A stretch of DNA of 64,000 nucleotides from an uncultured Bacteroides sp. (GTDB taxonomy: Bacteria; Bacteroidota; Bacteroidia; Bacteroidales; Bacteroidaceae): contig NZ_CAJLKP010000017.1 in NCBI RefSeq assembly GCF_905207245.1, positions 17,257-81,256 on the forward strand, in the 5' to 3' direction. This document shows positions 45,284 to 55,558 of the stretch, piece by piece (the first letter of the stretch is position 1; each line of letters begins with the position of its first letter). Both the position numbers and the translations under genes were made by a program. The notes under the pieces were generated by a model, which was given only the letters and a program-made list of their open reading frames with translations, did no database searches and had not been told where the DNA came from.

Positions 45284-47254
45284 TTAATTCCAACCGGGAT
45301 TCTGCGTTAGACCATAATTCTTGTTGATCTCTTCGGGAGGCAAAGGAGCCAAAATCCATTTATTGGACCAACGATCCGGGTTACTCCACACAAAACGAGG
45401 GTTGCTTCCCTGAATATCATAAGCCTCATATTCGAAATTAGTAGGGAAAGGCTCACCACTATCTTTACTCCATGCTTTCTCTACACGATTACCCTGCTCG
45501 TCCAAACGATAGACACGCATACCACGCAGCTGTTTCTTAAAGTCATCGACCATTAAACGGCGGTTCATGTCATGGAACCGGTTCTCACACTCAAATCCCA
45601 ATTCACAGACACGTTCGCGCATAATCTCTTTAATCAGATTATTCTTATCAGTAGTCAAGTTCAAATTACGATTCATCACCTCAATATCTCCCAACCCTAC
45701 ACGGCGGCGTACCGTATTGAGTTGCTTCAAGGCCTCCGCATTCTTACCTGTTTCAGCCAAAGCCTCTGCATAAATGAGATAAATCTCGGCCAGACGCAAA
45801 TAAGCCACCTGTATCGGTTCATCATCAATGGTTCCCTGGCCACCCTGGTCATCCGAGCCTAAATCGAGCACATATTTATAAGTAGGAAATCCCCACGGTT
45901 TACAAGCCCAGTCTGAACCGCAAACCTTAAATTCTCCACCAACCCACATCTGAATAGGGTTATCTTCTCCATAAATCTGATATTTAAGATTTCTTTTCTG
46001 AACTACCATCGTTTCATACAAGCGAGGGTCTCTATCAGTAAAGATATCTTTCTCAGCAGGCTTCTGTCCATAGTATTTCTGTCCGTCATACTCTTTACCG
46101 TCTGCCCACGGAAACATCTCCATCCAATCCAGCGTGGCTGCACATGCACCCGAGTGCCAAACATTGGCCGGCGATTGGTCCCAATCGGTCATATATACAC
46201 GGTCATGTACCTCTACGAGAGTTTCTTTATTTCCTCTGGCACGATAGGCCTTGCGATAAGCGGAGCGATATCCGTCTTCAGTAGGTGAAGATGCTTCTAC
46301 CAGTTTATAATAACCGCCATTTGCATCATTCATCTGGAAGAATTGCTCACAAGCCGCAACCACAGCCTGCCAGCGTTGCACGTCGTAGTTCCCATACCAT
46401 ACCTGTCGTGCGTCAACAGCATCCTGAGGTTGCTCTGTGCAATAAGGAGTATCATTGTTAAAAATCGGACTGGCTACATAATGCAGCAGTTTGGCCTTTA
46501 CGCCCACAGCCGAACCTTTTGTCATACGTCCTGCCCACGTTGCCAAATCTGCATCCGGCAAGTTCCAAGGGAGGTTTGGTTCTGCAATCGCTTCATCCAG
46601 AAGTCCTACGGCAAATGCTACCGTCTTCTCTAATGAAGAACGACCTTCTTCCATCTGGTCTTCCCCTTTAAAAGCATGGTCTACAATAGGAAGACCTCCA
46701 AAATGACGAATACCATCCAAATACTTCGTAGCAAGGATTACTTTGGCTTCTGCTGTATAGCGAGCCTTTTCAGCATCGGTCATATCGGGCACCCGATGAA
46801 TATTGTCAATCAGTAACTCACAGTCTCTTACACAATTCCAGATGGAACGTTTGGACTGATTACTCATATTTTGAATGCCTCCCTGAGATATGAAGGCAAA
46901 ACGGCTCTGCACCCAGCCTGCGTTTGCGTTAGCAGCCGTAAGATTGCCGGTATAGAACATACGTCCTATATCATCCCAACCCAACTCAGAATGCATAATG
47001 TCCGACAAACCTTCCATCAAACCGGCATTCAATGTATAGCAATTCTTAAATGGAGAATAAAGTCCCTCATAGCATTGCCAAAGCAAATATTCCGTATATA
47101 CTTTCCTGGAGAAAATCAAGTCTTCATCCACATCTTCACCTTCAGCCTTTTCCAGAAAGCCATCGCCCACCTTAATCTGGTCAACACATCCCGAGAACAT
47201 GGAGGCTCCAAAGGCTATTATAACAGCACCAATAATATATTTAAGTTTTTTCAT
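45284..47254 (-). CDS. SusD-like glycan-binding lipoprotein (first pair)
   Basis: 656 residues from the ATG at 47254, with lipobox FSGC; the first ATG three codons earlier is less suited. The C-terminal SusD block is present (AYLRLAEIYLIYAEALAETGKNAEALKQLN broken here by family spacing, LNTVRRRVGLG, APLPPEEINKNYGLTQNPGW). It pairs with the SusC gene 11 bases upstream and is separated from the next SusC by 24 bases. Confidence 0.94.
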   Translation of the reverse strand: MKKLKYIIGAVIIAFGASMFSGCVDQIKVGDGFLEKAEGEDVDEDLIFSRKVYTEYLLWQCYEGLYSPFKNCYTLNAGLMEGLSDIMHSELGWDDIGRMFYTGNLTAANANAGWVQSRFAFISQGGIQNMSNQSKRSIWNCVRDCELLIDNIHRVPDMTDAEKARYTAEAKVILATKYLDGIRHFGGLPIVDHAFKGEDQMEEGRSSLEKTVAFAVGLLDEAIAEPNLPWNLPDADLATWAGRMTKGSAVGVKAKLLHYVASPIFNNDTPYCTEQPQDAVDARQVWYGNYDVQRWQAVVAACEQFFQMNDANGGYYKLVEASSPTEDGYRSAYRKAYRARGNKETLVEVHDRVYMTDWDQSPANVWHSGACAATLDWMEMFPWADGKEYDGQKYYGQKPAEKDIFTDRDPRLYETMVVQKRNLKYQIYGEDNPIQMWVGGEFKVCGSDWACKPWGFPTYKYVLDLGSDDQGGQGTIDDEPIQVAYLRLAEIYLIYAEALAETGKNAEALKQLNTVRRRVGLGDIEVMNRNLNLTTDKNNLIKEIMRERVCELGFECENRFHDMNRRLMVDDFKKQLRGMRVYRLDEQGNRVEKAWSKDSGEPFPTNFEYEAYDIQGSNPRFVWSNPDRWSNKWILAPLPPEEINKNYGLTQNPGWN

Positions 47255-47265
47255 CTGATACATTT

Positions 47266-50200
47266 TTAGAAGTTAACCTTTACACCAAAATTAAAGACAC
47301 GCATCAACGGATACTTAATGAATGAACCGTAACCTCCGCCTGTATTTTCCGGATCATTGGCATCCAGCGGAGTAAAAGTCAACAGGTTCGTTCCGTTCAG
47401 ATACAAACGCAAGTTAGCAGATTTTGGTAACCATGATACGTTCCTGAAATTATATCCTATTTCTACATTCTTCAGACGTATATACTTGGCATCATAATAC
47501 CAGATATTAGAGTTAGCCTGATTTTGCTTTTCATTGGCAAAAGTAATACGGGGCAGCTTAGCCGATGAAGCTGTTTCCGGAGTCCAGGCATTATCTACCA
47601 CCCATTGCAGCAAAGAAGAGTTATATTGCTGCCCGAAGGGTTGGCGATATACACCATCCAAGTTTCTGGAAACATGCGTTGCGCCCGACCATAACATTGA
47701 GAAATCCAAATTCTTATATTGAAGACTCAGATTCAAAGCAAAAGTATACTCAGGATTATCCGTATATCCCATGTGCATCTGGTCGTACTCTTCGGATATC
47801 ACACCATCACCGTCCAAATCAACATATACTGCATCACCATTCATCAAACTTGCCACCAACTGAGACGGCATGTCTGCACCATAAGCAGCTTTGTAACGCT
47901 CTTCCGTTTTCCCTTTCTCATAAAACTCAAAGAAGAGGTATCCTTTTCGGGAGCCTATTGAATTACCGGTAGCATACGTCCAGTCCGGGGAAACTTCTGT
48001 ATCTTCTTTCAAGCCCAATTTCTTGCCCATATAGCTGTCGGCCTTAACCAACTTATCAGGTTTGGTTATTTCTGCCTGCTCCACTATTTTATTCTTGGCA
48101 TAAGATAAAGTCGGCGATATCGTAAAAGAGAAGTCCTTACCTATGCGGTCCGAATAGCTCAGGGTAATTTCATAACCATGGTTCTTCACCCGTCCATAGT
48201 TAATATAAGAGGGACGCAAGGCTGTGGGAGCCTGAATCATATTTTCATTATTAATCAGGATGTTCTTACGGTCTTCTTTAAAATAGTCAAAGCTCAAGCT
48301 AATCTTATCATCCCAGAATTTGGCATCAAGACCAAAGTTGTATTTCACCGCTGTTTCCCATGTCACATCAGGCGAAGCAGAAGAGTATTCACGTGCCACA
48401 TTCAGGAACGTAGTATTAGTGGTACCAAAGTTATATCCAGCAAAGTCGCCTACATTATTATAATATCCGTTTGTAATCTGCCAGGCAGCCGGCAAATAAA
48501 GATAGCGGTATCCTTGACAGTTATCATTACCCACAGTTCCCAAAGAGCCACGCAACTTCAAATAAGACACAACCGACTTTACCGGTTTCCAAAACTTTTC
48601 TTCCGACACAGTCCATCCGATAGAAACCGAGGGGAAGAATCCATAACGATTCCCTTTCGCAAAGTTCTCCGAACCGTTGTATCCCATATTGGCATCAATC
48701 ATATACCTGTGTTTATAGTCATAAGTCACACGACCTACTAAACCGACATATCCTTTAGGAATAGAAATATAGGTACTGTTTTGAGCATCCCACGGATAAT
48801 AGCTCTTAGATTGATTATATAGTAAGAGTGCACCTACATTGTGCCCGCCAAATCGTCTGTTGTAATTAAAGCTTGCTTCAGCATACCAGTCTCTGTTGGG
48901 CCATGAGTTTTCATTATAACCCAAGTTCCAATAATCACCTTTTCTTTGATACACGATATTTCCGCTACCATCCAAATAAGGTGTATATTGTGCCGGAGCT
49001 CCATTCGTGCGGTTCTTCACATGATTATAAGTAGAGTTGTATGAGCCTTTTATCCTGAAGTCAAGTCCCTTCGTCAAGAAATCCATATTCAGTTTATAAA
49101 TCAAGTCCACATTCAGTACATTTGTAGCAGTTTCCTTATATCCTTGTCCATAGAAAGTATCAAGACCATCACGTGAGCTTACCACATTCTCTGAATTTGT
49201 AGGGTCTATCAAAGCAGGATTTGTTTTAATCCATTTTCCGTCAACGATTCCTGCACCCGAGAATGGCTGGGCATCCATCAAGTAACGGAAGATATACTCC
49301 TCACCGTTATCCCCTCCATTATTTCCGATAGAGCGTTTGTTTTCCAGGCGTCCGCCCAAGTTGATGGATAATTCATGAATCTTGCCTAAGGAAATATCCA
49401 AGTTAGCGCGGTAATTGTAGCGACGGTATGAGAAATTGGACTTCTCATTATCCCCGAAAGTCTTAAACATACCGTCCTGATCTAACATACCTAATGAAAC
49501 GAAATAACGTGCAACCTTATTACCTCCCGTAACCGAAATATTATGTTGGCTTTGAAGTGCAGCATCTTTCATGATATAGTCTATCCAGTCGATATCAGGA
49601 TAAAGAAGAGGCTGGTCGTGACTCCTGAAATGCTCCACAACATCATCAGAGAAACGCGGCTTATTGCCATCAGACAAACGCGCATTATTGAACGTATTGG
49701 CATACGTATAGGAGTCGGCAAAATCAAGGAACTGAGTAACAGTCTGAACTCCCCATGAAGTAGAAGCAGATATCTGAGTCTTACCAGCTTCACCGCGTTT
49801 AGTCGTTACAAGTATTACGCCGTTTGCACCACGTACACCATATACAGCCGTGGCTGAAGCATCTTTCAGCACCGTAATATCAGCCACTTCATTCGGATCA
49901 ATCTGCGTAAACGAGCGCTCCACCCCGTCTACCAACACCAACGGCGTAGAACCATTCAGAGAGGCTTGACCACGAATAAAGATAGTAGGGTCATCAGCAC
50001 CGGGAAGGCCGGAGTACTGCACAGTGGACAATCCCGGCAATTTACCTGAAATAGCGTTACCCAAAGAAGCAGAAGGCGACTTTAGCAGTTCCTTGCTGTT
50101 TACATTAGAAACAGATCCTGTTACAGTCACCTTTTTCTGTTGTCCATAAGCAATGACAACAACCTCATCCAAGGCTTGCGCATCAGGATCCATCGAAATT

Positions 50201-50490
50201 TTAAGTATCTTCCTATTCCCGACTTTTACTTCTTGAGTTTTATAGCCAACATAAGAAACAACCAACGTACTTTCAGCAGGAACCGACAATGTAAAATTAC
50301 CATCCGAATCAGTAATTGTACCACTTGCCGTTCCTTTAATCAAGACAGATACACCAATCATGGTCTCTCCCATTTCATCGGTGATAGAACCTTGCACCTG
50401 AATATTCTGTGCAAAAGTTAACTGAGGTATCAAGCAAAGTAAAGCTATGATAAACCACCATTTTAACACCTTCATGTTTTTCATCAGCAT
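47266..50490 (-). CDS. SusC-like TonB-dependent receptor (first pair)
   Basis: 1074 residues. The start may be the first ATG or the one five codons later (MKVLKWWFIIALLC). The signal peptide ends LTFAQ. The regulatory-like domain (IQVQGSITDEMGETMIGVSV, about 29-105), the plug with LVDGVERSFTQ and LKDASATAVYGVRGANGV, and a full barrel ending in FNFGVKVNF are all present. It is the main mannan-oligosaccharide importer and the first gene of a six-gene unit with an operator-bearing promoter at 50555-50599. Confidence 0.95.
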   Translation of the reverse strand: MLMKNMKVLKWWFIIALLCLIPQLTFAQNIQVQGSITDEMGETMIGVSVLIKGTASGTITDSDGNFTLSVPAESTLVVSYVGYKTQEVKVGNRKILKISMDPDAQALDEVVVIAYGQQKKVTVTGSVSNVNSKELLKSPSASLGNAISGKLPGLSTVQYSGLPGADDPTIFIRGQASLNGSTPLVLVDGVERSFTQIDPNEVADITVLKDASATAVYGVRGANGVILVTTKRGEAGKTQISASTSWGVQTVTQFLDFADSYTYANTFNNARLSDGNKPRFSDDVVEHFRSHDQPLLYPDIDWIDYIMKDAALQSQHNISVTGGNKVARYFVSLGMLDQDGMFKTFGDNEKSNFSYRRYNYRANLDISLGKIHELSINLGGRLENKRSIGNNGGDNGEEYIFRYLMDAQPFSGAGIVDGKWIKTNPALIDPTNSENVVSSRDGLDTFYGQGYKETATNVLNVDLIYKLNMDFLTKGLDFRIKGSYNSTYNHVKNRTNGAPAQYTPYLDGSGNIVYQRKGDYWNLGYNENSWPNRDWYAEASFNYNRRFGGHNVGALLLYNQSKSYYPWDAQNSTYISIPKGYVGLVGRVTYDYKHRYMIDANMGYNGSENFAKGNRYGFFPSVSIGWTVSEEKFWKPVKSVVSYLKLRGSLGTVGNDNCQGYRYLYLPAAWQITNGYYNNVGDFAGYNFGTTNTTFLNVAREYSSASPDVTWETAVKYNFGLDAKFWDDKISLSFDYFKEDRKNILINNENMIQAPTALRPSYINYGRVKNHGYEITLSYSDRIGKDFSFTISPTLSYAKNKIVEQAEITKPDKLVKADSYMGKKLGLKEDTEVSPDWTYATGNSIGSRKGYLFFEFYEKGKTEERYKAAYGADMPSQLVASLMNGDAVYVDLDGDGVISEEYDQMHMGYTDNPEYTFALNLSLQYKNLDFSMLWSGATHVSRNLDGVYRQPFGQQYNSSLLQWVVDNAWTPETASSAKLPRITFANEKQNQANSNIWYYDAKYIRLKNVEIGYNFRNVSWLPKSANLRLYLNGTNLLTFTPLDANDPENTGGGYGSFIKYPLMRVFNFGVKVNF

Positions 50491-50554
50491 TAAAGTAAAG
50501 TTATTAAAATTTTGTATTCAAGTTTGTTTTGAAATAGATTAAGCTATCTGATTA

Positions 50555-50599
50555 CAAAAATACATGATTCCGTAATCACACACTGATACTATTTTACCC
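50555..50599 (-). promoter_or_regulatory. Promoter and operator of the SusC/D unit
   Basis: The -7 element TATTTTTG is at 50555-50562. The operator GGGTAAAATAGTATCAG is at 50583-50599, 20 bases upstream. No -33 box is seen; the operator occupies that place. Confidence 0.75.
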
Positions 50600-50647
50600 T
50601 ATCATTCTATAATAATACAATGATGATAAAAGAACTTACTCTATTTC

Positions 50648-51763
50648 TTATTTATATAAATCCGGTAACCGGTCTTCAAAGTAGATCCGTGAATCTTCTT
50701 TGAATTTCCTGAAATCGTCTTCGGCCGGATGACCGGGGAAGGGAGCATAATAATGGTTAGGATCATAGTTTGCATTTCTCCATACCATAACATAAGCCAG
50801 TTTTATAGCGGGATTTTTTAAGATGGGCAATAACACTGAAGTGTACCATTCCGGGTTAGTCACTCCTTCCAAGCCGGTTTCAGTCAATGCAGCCAGTTTA
50901 TGTTTATTCTTTGCAATATCTGATACTATTTTTAATTTATCTTCTGCCAATTTCGGGTTATTCGCCCCATCCAGACGGAAATCCCAATAATTATCCGTTC
51001 CCAGAATATCTACATATTTATCGCCGGGATAGCGTTCCAAATATTCCTTCTCAGTAGTAAACTTGCAGTCTGGCGAGAAAGCATACAAGAAATTGTGTAC
51101 TTGCTTTATATCTTTCAGGTAATCTACCGTGAAACGCCATAAGCGGATAAACTCTTTTTTAGTGCAATGTGCTTTTCCCCACCAGAACCAGTCACCGTCA
51201 AATTCATGAAAAGGTCTGAATATAATGGGAATTAGTTCTCCGCCTTTGCCTTTGGCTTCATGAGCCACTTCGGCTATGCGATCCAGGTACAACAAATACT
51301 GCTGATGTTTTGTGCCACCCGGAAGTATGTGGGCAACTGCTTCAACAGGATTTTTCTCCCAATAAAAGCTACCACCATTTACCGGATTGGCGCTGTGCCA
51401 GCAGATGGTTATCACTCCGCCACGCTCATACGTATCCATAATGGTTTTCAGCAAACGCTTTCTGCCCTCTTCCAGTCTTTTTTCATCTTTTACGGTCAGC
51501 TTGTCAAAATCATCTCCAATCATAGCCGGATGAGAACCGCATACATCTTTTATATCACTGCGATTTTCACCTTCCGACCAGTCATGCCCGTAATTAGTTG
51601 CATCTTGCTGGCCGAAGAGAATATGCTTTCCTGCCAGTTCCGACAGATTCCGATAGAGCGCTTTCGTTTCGGCTGTAGCTTCATTATCTACCAAAGACTG
51701 AGCCTTAAGATTCAGCCCCAAGAAAGACGGCAGGCAGATTATCAGTATCAATTTAAGCTTCAT
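50648..51763 (-). CDS. GH26 beta-mannanase (third copy)
   Basis: 371 residues with a cleavable signal peptide ending NLKAQ, so probably periplasmic, unlike the two lipoprotein GH26 enzymes. The acid/base is E187 in RPFHEFDGDWFWWG and the nucleophile is E295 in ALTETGLEG. It is the third gene of the GH5_7-GH5-GH26 unit, 3 bases after the GH5 gene. It probably shortens imported manno-oligosaccharides. Confidence 0.93.
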   Translation of the reverse strand: MKLKLILIICLPSFLGLNLKAQSLVDNEATAETKALYRNLSELAGKHILFGQQDATNYGHDWSEGENRSDIKDVCGSHPAMIGDDFDKLTVKDEKRLEEGRKRLLKTIMDTYERGGVITICWHSANPVNGGSFYWEKNPVEAVAHILPGGTKHQQYLLYLDRIAEVAHEAKGKGGELIPIIFRPFHEFDGDWFWWGKAHCTKKEFIRLWRFTVDYLKDIKQVHNFLYAFSPDCKFTTEKEYLERYPGDKYVDILGTDNYWDFRLDGANNPKLAEDKLKIVSDIAKNKHKLAALTETGLEGVTNPEWYTSVLLPILKNPAIKLAYVMVWRNANYDPNHYYAPFPGHPAEDDFRKFKEDSRIYFEDRLPDLYK

Positions 51764-51766
51764 AAT

Positions 51767-52729
51767 TTATTCCTCCATATTTTGCAGTTCCTTCTTCACG
51801 ATACGGCCCCAGTCTTTCAAATCTGTCTCTGTCCAGTTGCCTTCGGATAAAGCATCAGGATAAAGCATAGAGCAAGTTTCATCTTTATCAGATACCGACC
51901 AGCATACCCAGCTAATGTCATGCTTCTGCATCCAATTACGCCAAGCATCCCATTCTTGTCGGTTCACCGGTCCGTCGCCGCTGGCTTCCATACCGGCACA
52001 CTCAGACACAAACAGAGGCAATCCCTTACTCAATGCATAGTCGGCACGCTCCCGCAGGTACTGTCCATGGGTAGCAGCGTAAAAATGCAACGTGTACATA
52101 ATATTCTTATATCCTGCTATAGGATTATCTGCAGCCAGATGGACATCCTGATCCCAATGAGGAGTACCTACCAAAATCACATTATCGGCATCGATGGCAC
52201 GAATGGCACGAATCACCTCTTCCGAATAAGTTTTCACCGTTTCCCAGGAGTCTTCCACCGGTTCATTGAATATCTCATAAATCACATAAGGCGAATCCTT
52301 GTAGCGATTGGCCATTTTTGTAAAAAACTCCTTAGCTTCTTCTGTATGTATACCATGGCTATGCCAGTCGATAATGACATACATATTATTTTTAATAGCC
52401 TCATCGGCCACTGCCGTTACACAAGCTATTGCCTTCTCCGGATTGTTCAGATAAGCTCCATCGGGTTCTACACCCATTGCTGCGCGCACTACTGTGCAGT
52501 TCCATTCTTGCTTCAACTGTTTCACTACAGATGCATTGTAAAAGCGAGGCCACCAGTTATGCCAGCCAAAGCTGATACCTTGCAATACTACCTTTTCACC
52601 TTTTCCGTTCACTAGGAAAGTCCCCTCTACTGATAATTGGCTTTCATCTTTGCCAGTTGCGCCGGAAGAGCCACAACCAAACAATACCGAAATTAAGACA
52701 ATCAGATAAATATACTTCACAATTTTCAT
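51767..52729 (-). CDS. GH5 endo-beta-1,4-glucanase-like lipoprotein
   Basis: 320 residues with lipobox LFGC. It has the compact GH5 barrel of the subfamily 2 (Cel5A) type: LQGISFGWHNWW, VIIDWHSHG, acid/base E156 in YEIFNEP and nucleophile E243 in LFVSECAG. It should cut beta-1,4-glucan bonds, which in this locus points to glucomannan. It is 12 bases after the GH5_7 gene. Confidence 0.9.
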   Translation of the reverse strand: MKIVKYIYLIVLISVLFGCGSSGATGKDESQLSVEGTFLVNGKGEKVVLQGISFGWHNWWPRFYNASVVKQLKQEWNCTVVRAAMGVEPDGAYLNNPEKAIACVTAVADEAIKNNMYVIIDWHSHGIHTEEAKEFFTKMANRYKDSPYVIYEIFNEPVEDSWETVKTYSEEVIRAIRAIDADNVILVGTPHWDQDVHLAADNPIAGYKNIMYTLHFYAATHGQYLRERADYALSKGLPLFVSECAGMEASGDGPVNRQEWDAWRNWMQKHDISWVCWSVSDKDETCSMLYPDALSEGNWTETDLKDWGRIVKKELQNMEE

Positions 52730-52741
52730 AACCTACTCCTT

Positions 52742-54028
52742 TCATTTCAATTTTTCGTTTTCAACCTTAATAATCTCAACCGTTGTATCTGTGGCAAAAA
52801 CAGAGTTCAAGCCCTGTTCTTCCTGTGCAGGGTCTCCCATATAATCATCTCCTTTTTCCCAAAACACATGTCCAGGAACTTGCTCAGCAAAGCCACCCCA
52901 TGCCCAGAAGTTACATCCGGCAAAGAGTCCGCCACTTTCACGGTCCTGCCGAATCAAATCGAATACATAACGGTAATATTCATCACGTGCATTAGTGGAA
53001 GACTCTTTAGAGAATTTGAAGCCATCGCGCGGGAAACCGAATTCTTCAAGTACAACCGGTTTGTGGTACTTCTTTGCCACAACCATGTGCTCATCAATAT
53101 ACTTCTTTGTATTTTCTTTTGCTTGCGGAAGAAGTTCCATCAGACTATCTGCCTTTACCCAACCCCAATTATAAGGCCATACATGAATGTTGAGGTAATC
53201 GATGTTCGCATCAGCATGTATCTTTTCGAAGAGAGTGATATCATTCTCGCATCCCCACAAACCTTCGCTACCGGACGATACCATGTGATTGGGGTCGAGC
53301 GATTTAATTAACGAAGCTACATCTGCCATCCATTGAGCGAAAGGCTCTTTGTTATCATCAGAGAAAGCGCGAGGCTCATTGCCTATCTGCCAAGACATGA
53401 GTGTAGGATCATCCACATACCTTATCTTATTATACCTATTTGTTCTTGTTATAATATCCTTGACGTAGTTGGCAAACAAAGCCTTCGCGCTGTCTGATTG
53501 CTGAAATTGTTTCACATACTCCATATAGGCCGGCCAGCCGTCGACTGCCGGCACCACCGCTTTGCCATGTCCCGACCATTGCAGATACATGGAGTAACCG
53601 CCACTCCATTCCCAAGAATTATTCAGATAGAGTACGGCCGTCATATCGCGTTTACGCAACTCGTTCATGAAGTAGTCCAGCCCGGCTAAAATAGTATCAT
53701 TATATACACCTGGTGCCACTTGCAAGGAAGGTTCCACGCGGGTTTTTACTCCGTTTTCACCATCGGCTCCCACCAATACACGCAGATTATTGATACCGAT
53801 ATTTTTCAAGAAATCCAATTCTTTGTGCAAGCGTTCGCGATTACCGCCTTCACCTTCAGAGCCAAGGATGGCGCCATACCAAAAGTTAGTTCCTACGTAA
53901 TAGTAAGGTTTTCCATCACGAATAAACTGCCCTTCATTATTTACCTTTATAAACGAGTGTTTCACCGGTGTAGGACTACACGCTCCGAGAAGTAGCCAAA
54001 GCATTGAGCAAAAGAAAAGATGTTTCAT
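52742..54028 (-). CDS. GH5_7-like endo-beta-mannanase lipoprotein
   Basis: 428 residues from the ATG at 54028, which puts the lipobox LGAC in a normal signal; the longer frame starts with an unlikely MHCHLNANN. Mannanase features are present: YYYVGTNFWYGA, NNLRVLVGADG, acid/base E218 in SWQIGNEPRAF and nucleophile E329 in VVLEEFGFPRD. It is the first gene of a three-gene unit with its own operator-bearing promoter. Confidence 0.92.
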   Translation of the reverse strand: MKHLFFCSMLWLLLGACSPTPVKHSFIKVNNEGQFIRDGKPYYYVGTNFWYGAILGSEGEGGNRERLHKELDFLKNIGINNLRVLVGADGENGVKTRVEPSLQVAPGVYNDTILAGLDYFMNELRKRDMTAVLYLNNSWEWSGGYSMYLQWSGHGKAVVPAVDGWPAYMEYVKQFQQSDSAKALFANYVKDIITRTNRYNKIRYVDDPTLMSWQIGNEPRAFSDDNKEPFAQWMADVASLIKSLDPNHMVSSGSEGLWGCENDITLFEKIHADANIDYLNIHVWPYNWGWVKADSLMELLPQAKENTKKYIDEHMVVAKKYHKPVVLEEFGFPRDGFKFSKESSTNARDEYYRYVFDLIRQDRESGGLFAGCNFWAWGGFAEQVPGHVFWEKGDDYMGDPAQEEQGLNSVFATDTTVEIIKVENEKLK

Positions 54029-54052
54029 ATTATTAGCATTTAAGTGACAATG

Positions 54053-54097
54053 CAAAAATAGAGGTTTTTGATAGTGGAAAACGATATTATTTTATCA
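54053..54097 (-). promoter_or_regulatory. Promoter and operator of the GH5_7-GH5-GH26 unit
   Basis: The -7 element TATTTTTG is at 54053-54060. The operator TGATAAAATAATATCGT is at 54081-54097, 20 bases upstream. Confidence 0.75.
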
Positions 54098-54136
54098 ATT
54101 AATTAACGTAATGATATTAAAGAGTAGCGTCATAAA

Positions 54137-54176
54137 GAATCAGCCATGAAACGTAGAGTTGTCTCATAGCTGGTTC
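54137..54176 (-). terminator. Terminator hairpin after the CE7 esterase gene
   Basis: On the minus strand GAACCAGCTATGA pairs with TCATGGCTGATTC (11 of 13 plus wobble) and is followed by TTTATG. It ends about 30 bases after the CE7 stop. Confidence 0.55.
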
Positions 54177-54205
54177 TCTTTATTAACTTGTTTTAATGAG
54201 GCATT

Positions 54206-55483
54206 TTAAAGTCCTAACTGCTTTCTTAACCATTCCATCCACTCATCCCACTGCTCCTGGTACCAGTAGTGACCTGTCTCCAGATAGGGATGCAGCTCCT
54301 TTGGAGCCGTAATGGCATTGTAGGCGGCGTACATGGATGTAGGCGGGCAGACTTCATCATTATATCCCCAGCTGAACCATCCGGGCACCTTGAGGCAACG
54401 GGCAAAGTTAGCAGTATCATAATAACGAATTGTCTGAAGTTCCTTCTCACTCGGAGCCCCATAATAATAAAAGTAATGTGGCCAACCGCAGGCACGCTTC
54501 TTTGTGTACGCTTCATGGTCGCACAGTGCCGGATGTACGGCAGCAAAGAAAGTAACGCGAGGGTCGAGGGCAGCCGTCATCACAGAAAGCGCACCACCCT
54601 GGCTTGAACCGGTTACGCCTAAGGTATTGCCGTTATATTGGGGCAGAGAGCAGATAAAGTCTACTGCACGCAGGACACCTACCACTACACGGTTATAGTA
54701 GATGTTATCCCGGTTATCTCGCCCGAAGGTCCAGTAATTATTCAGCGCACCGGCGGCAAGGGCATCATAAACCGACTGTTCCATCGTCACAGGGATGCCG
54801 TGGATGCCGACTTCCAAAGTGATGACTTTACCGGGAGCCGTATAAGTATCTCCACCATAAGGACGAACACCTGCTCCGGGCACGCGCAGCAAAGCAGGAT
54901 ATTTCCCTTCTTTCTTCGGCACACTGAGTATGCCGTAGAAACGACCACCCCAAGCTTTCGTCCGGAAACTTACCTGATAAACATTGTCCGTTTCCGTGCA
55001 ATGCTCCGGAAGCAAGGTCATCACAGGGTTCAGAGGGCTCTTTCTTGCATCGAACAGCGTATTTGCCCAATAATCCAGAAAATCATCAGGCAGCTGTGTA
55101 ATGGGTTGCAACTGTTGGGGTGCATAAGCAGCAGTAGCCAGCCCTTCATACTTATGGCTTCCTATATGCGCCGTCACTTTGCAACGCAGAAAACCGGGTG
55201 TCTCCATGGTGCCTTGCACTTTGAGTACTCCATCTTTAAGCACTAATCCCTTCTTTGTTTCGGTGGGATACATTTCGGGACCAAGCTCGTAATCCACCGT
55301 CACATCCGGCAGAAGATTCTGTGCTTTCATCACTCGGACTGTAAATGTACATTTTTCATTCGGCCGGTAATTCCAATCGGTATGGTCGGGAGAAACAATT
55401 ACGCGGATTTCATTTCCACGTATCTGTGCTGCAACAACTAATGCGCACAGTAAGGACATAAAAAGAAGTGTAATCTTTTTCAT
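54206..55483 (-). CDS. CE7 family acetyl esterase
   Basis: 425 residues from the ATG at 55483, which opens a standard signal peptide ending VVAAQ. The acetyl-xylan esterase/cephalosporin-C deacetylase fold is clear: nucleophile S294 in GSSQGG, D376 in GYNDEVCPP and H405 in ETGHYWYQ, plus RVPGAGVRPYGG. Within this locus it should remove acetyl groups from mannan oligosaccharides in the periplasm. It is a single-gene unit with operator and terminator. An N-terminal extension (about 30-130) looks like a beta-sandwich. Confidence 0.9.
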   Translation of the reverse strand: MKKITLLFMSLLCALVVAAQIRGNEIRVIVSPDHTDWNYRPNEKCTFTVRVMKAQNLLPDVTVDYELGPEMYPTETKKGLVLKDGVLKVQGTMETPGFLRCKVTAHIGSHKYEGLATAAYAPQQLQPITQLPDDFLDYWANTLFDARKSPLNPVMTLLPEHCTETDNVYQVSFRTKAWGGRFYGILSVPKKEGKYPALLRVPGAGVRPYGGDTYTAPGKVITLEVGIHGIPVTMEQSVYDALAAGALNNYWTFGRDNRDNIYYNRVVVGVLRAVDFICSLPQYNGNTLGVTGSSQGGALSVMTAALDPRVTFFAAVHPALCDHEAYTKKRACGWPHYFYYYGAPSEKELQTIRYYDTANFARCLKVPGWFSWGYNDEVCPPTSMYAAYNAITAPKELHPYLETGHYWYQEQWDEWMEWLRKQLGL

Positions 55484-55513
55484 GGTATAAAAATAAGATT
55501 TGTTCGTTGTATG

Positions 55514-55558
55514 CAAAAGTACGTGGTTTCTAAGAAAGAGAATGATACAATATTATCA
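55514..55558 (-). promoter_or_regulatory. Promoter and operator of the CE7 gene
   Basis: The -7 element TACTTTTG is at 55514-55521. The operator TGATAATATTGTATCAT is at 55542-55558, 20 bases upstream. The operator contains the araC-type gene's stop codon. Confidence 0.75.
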
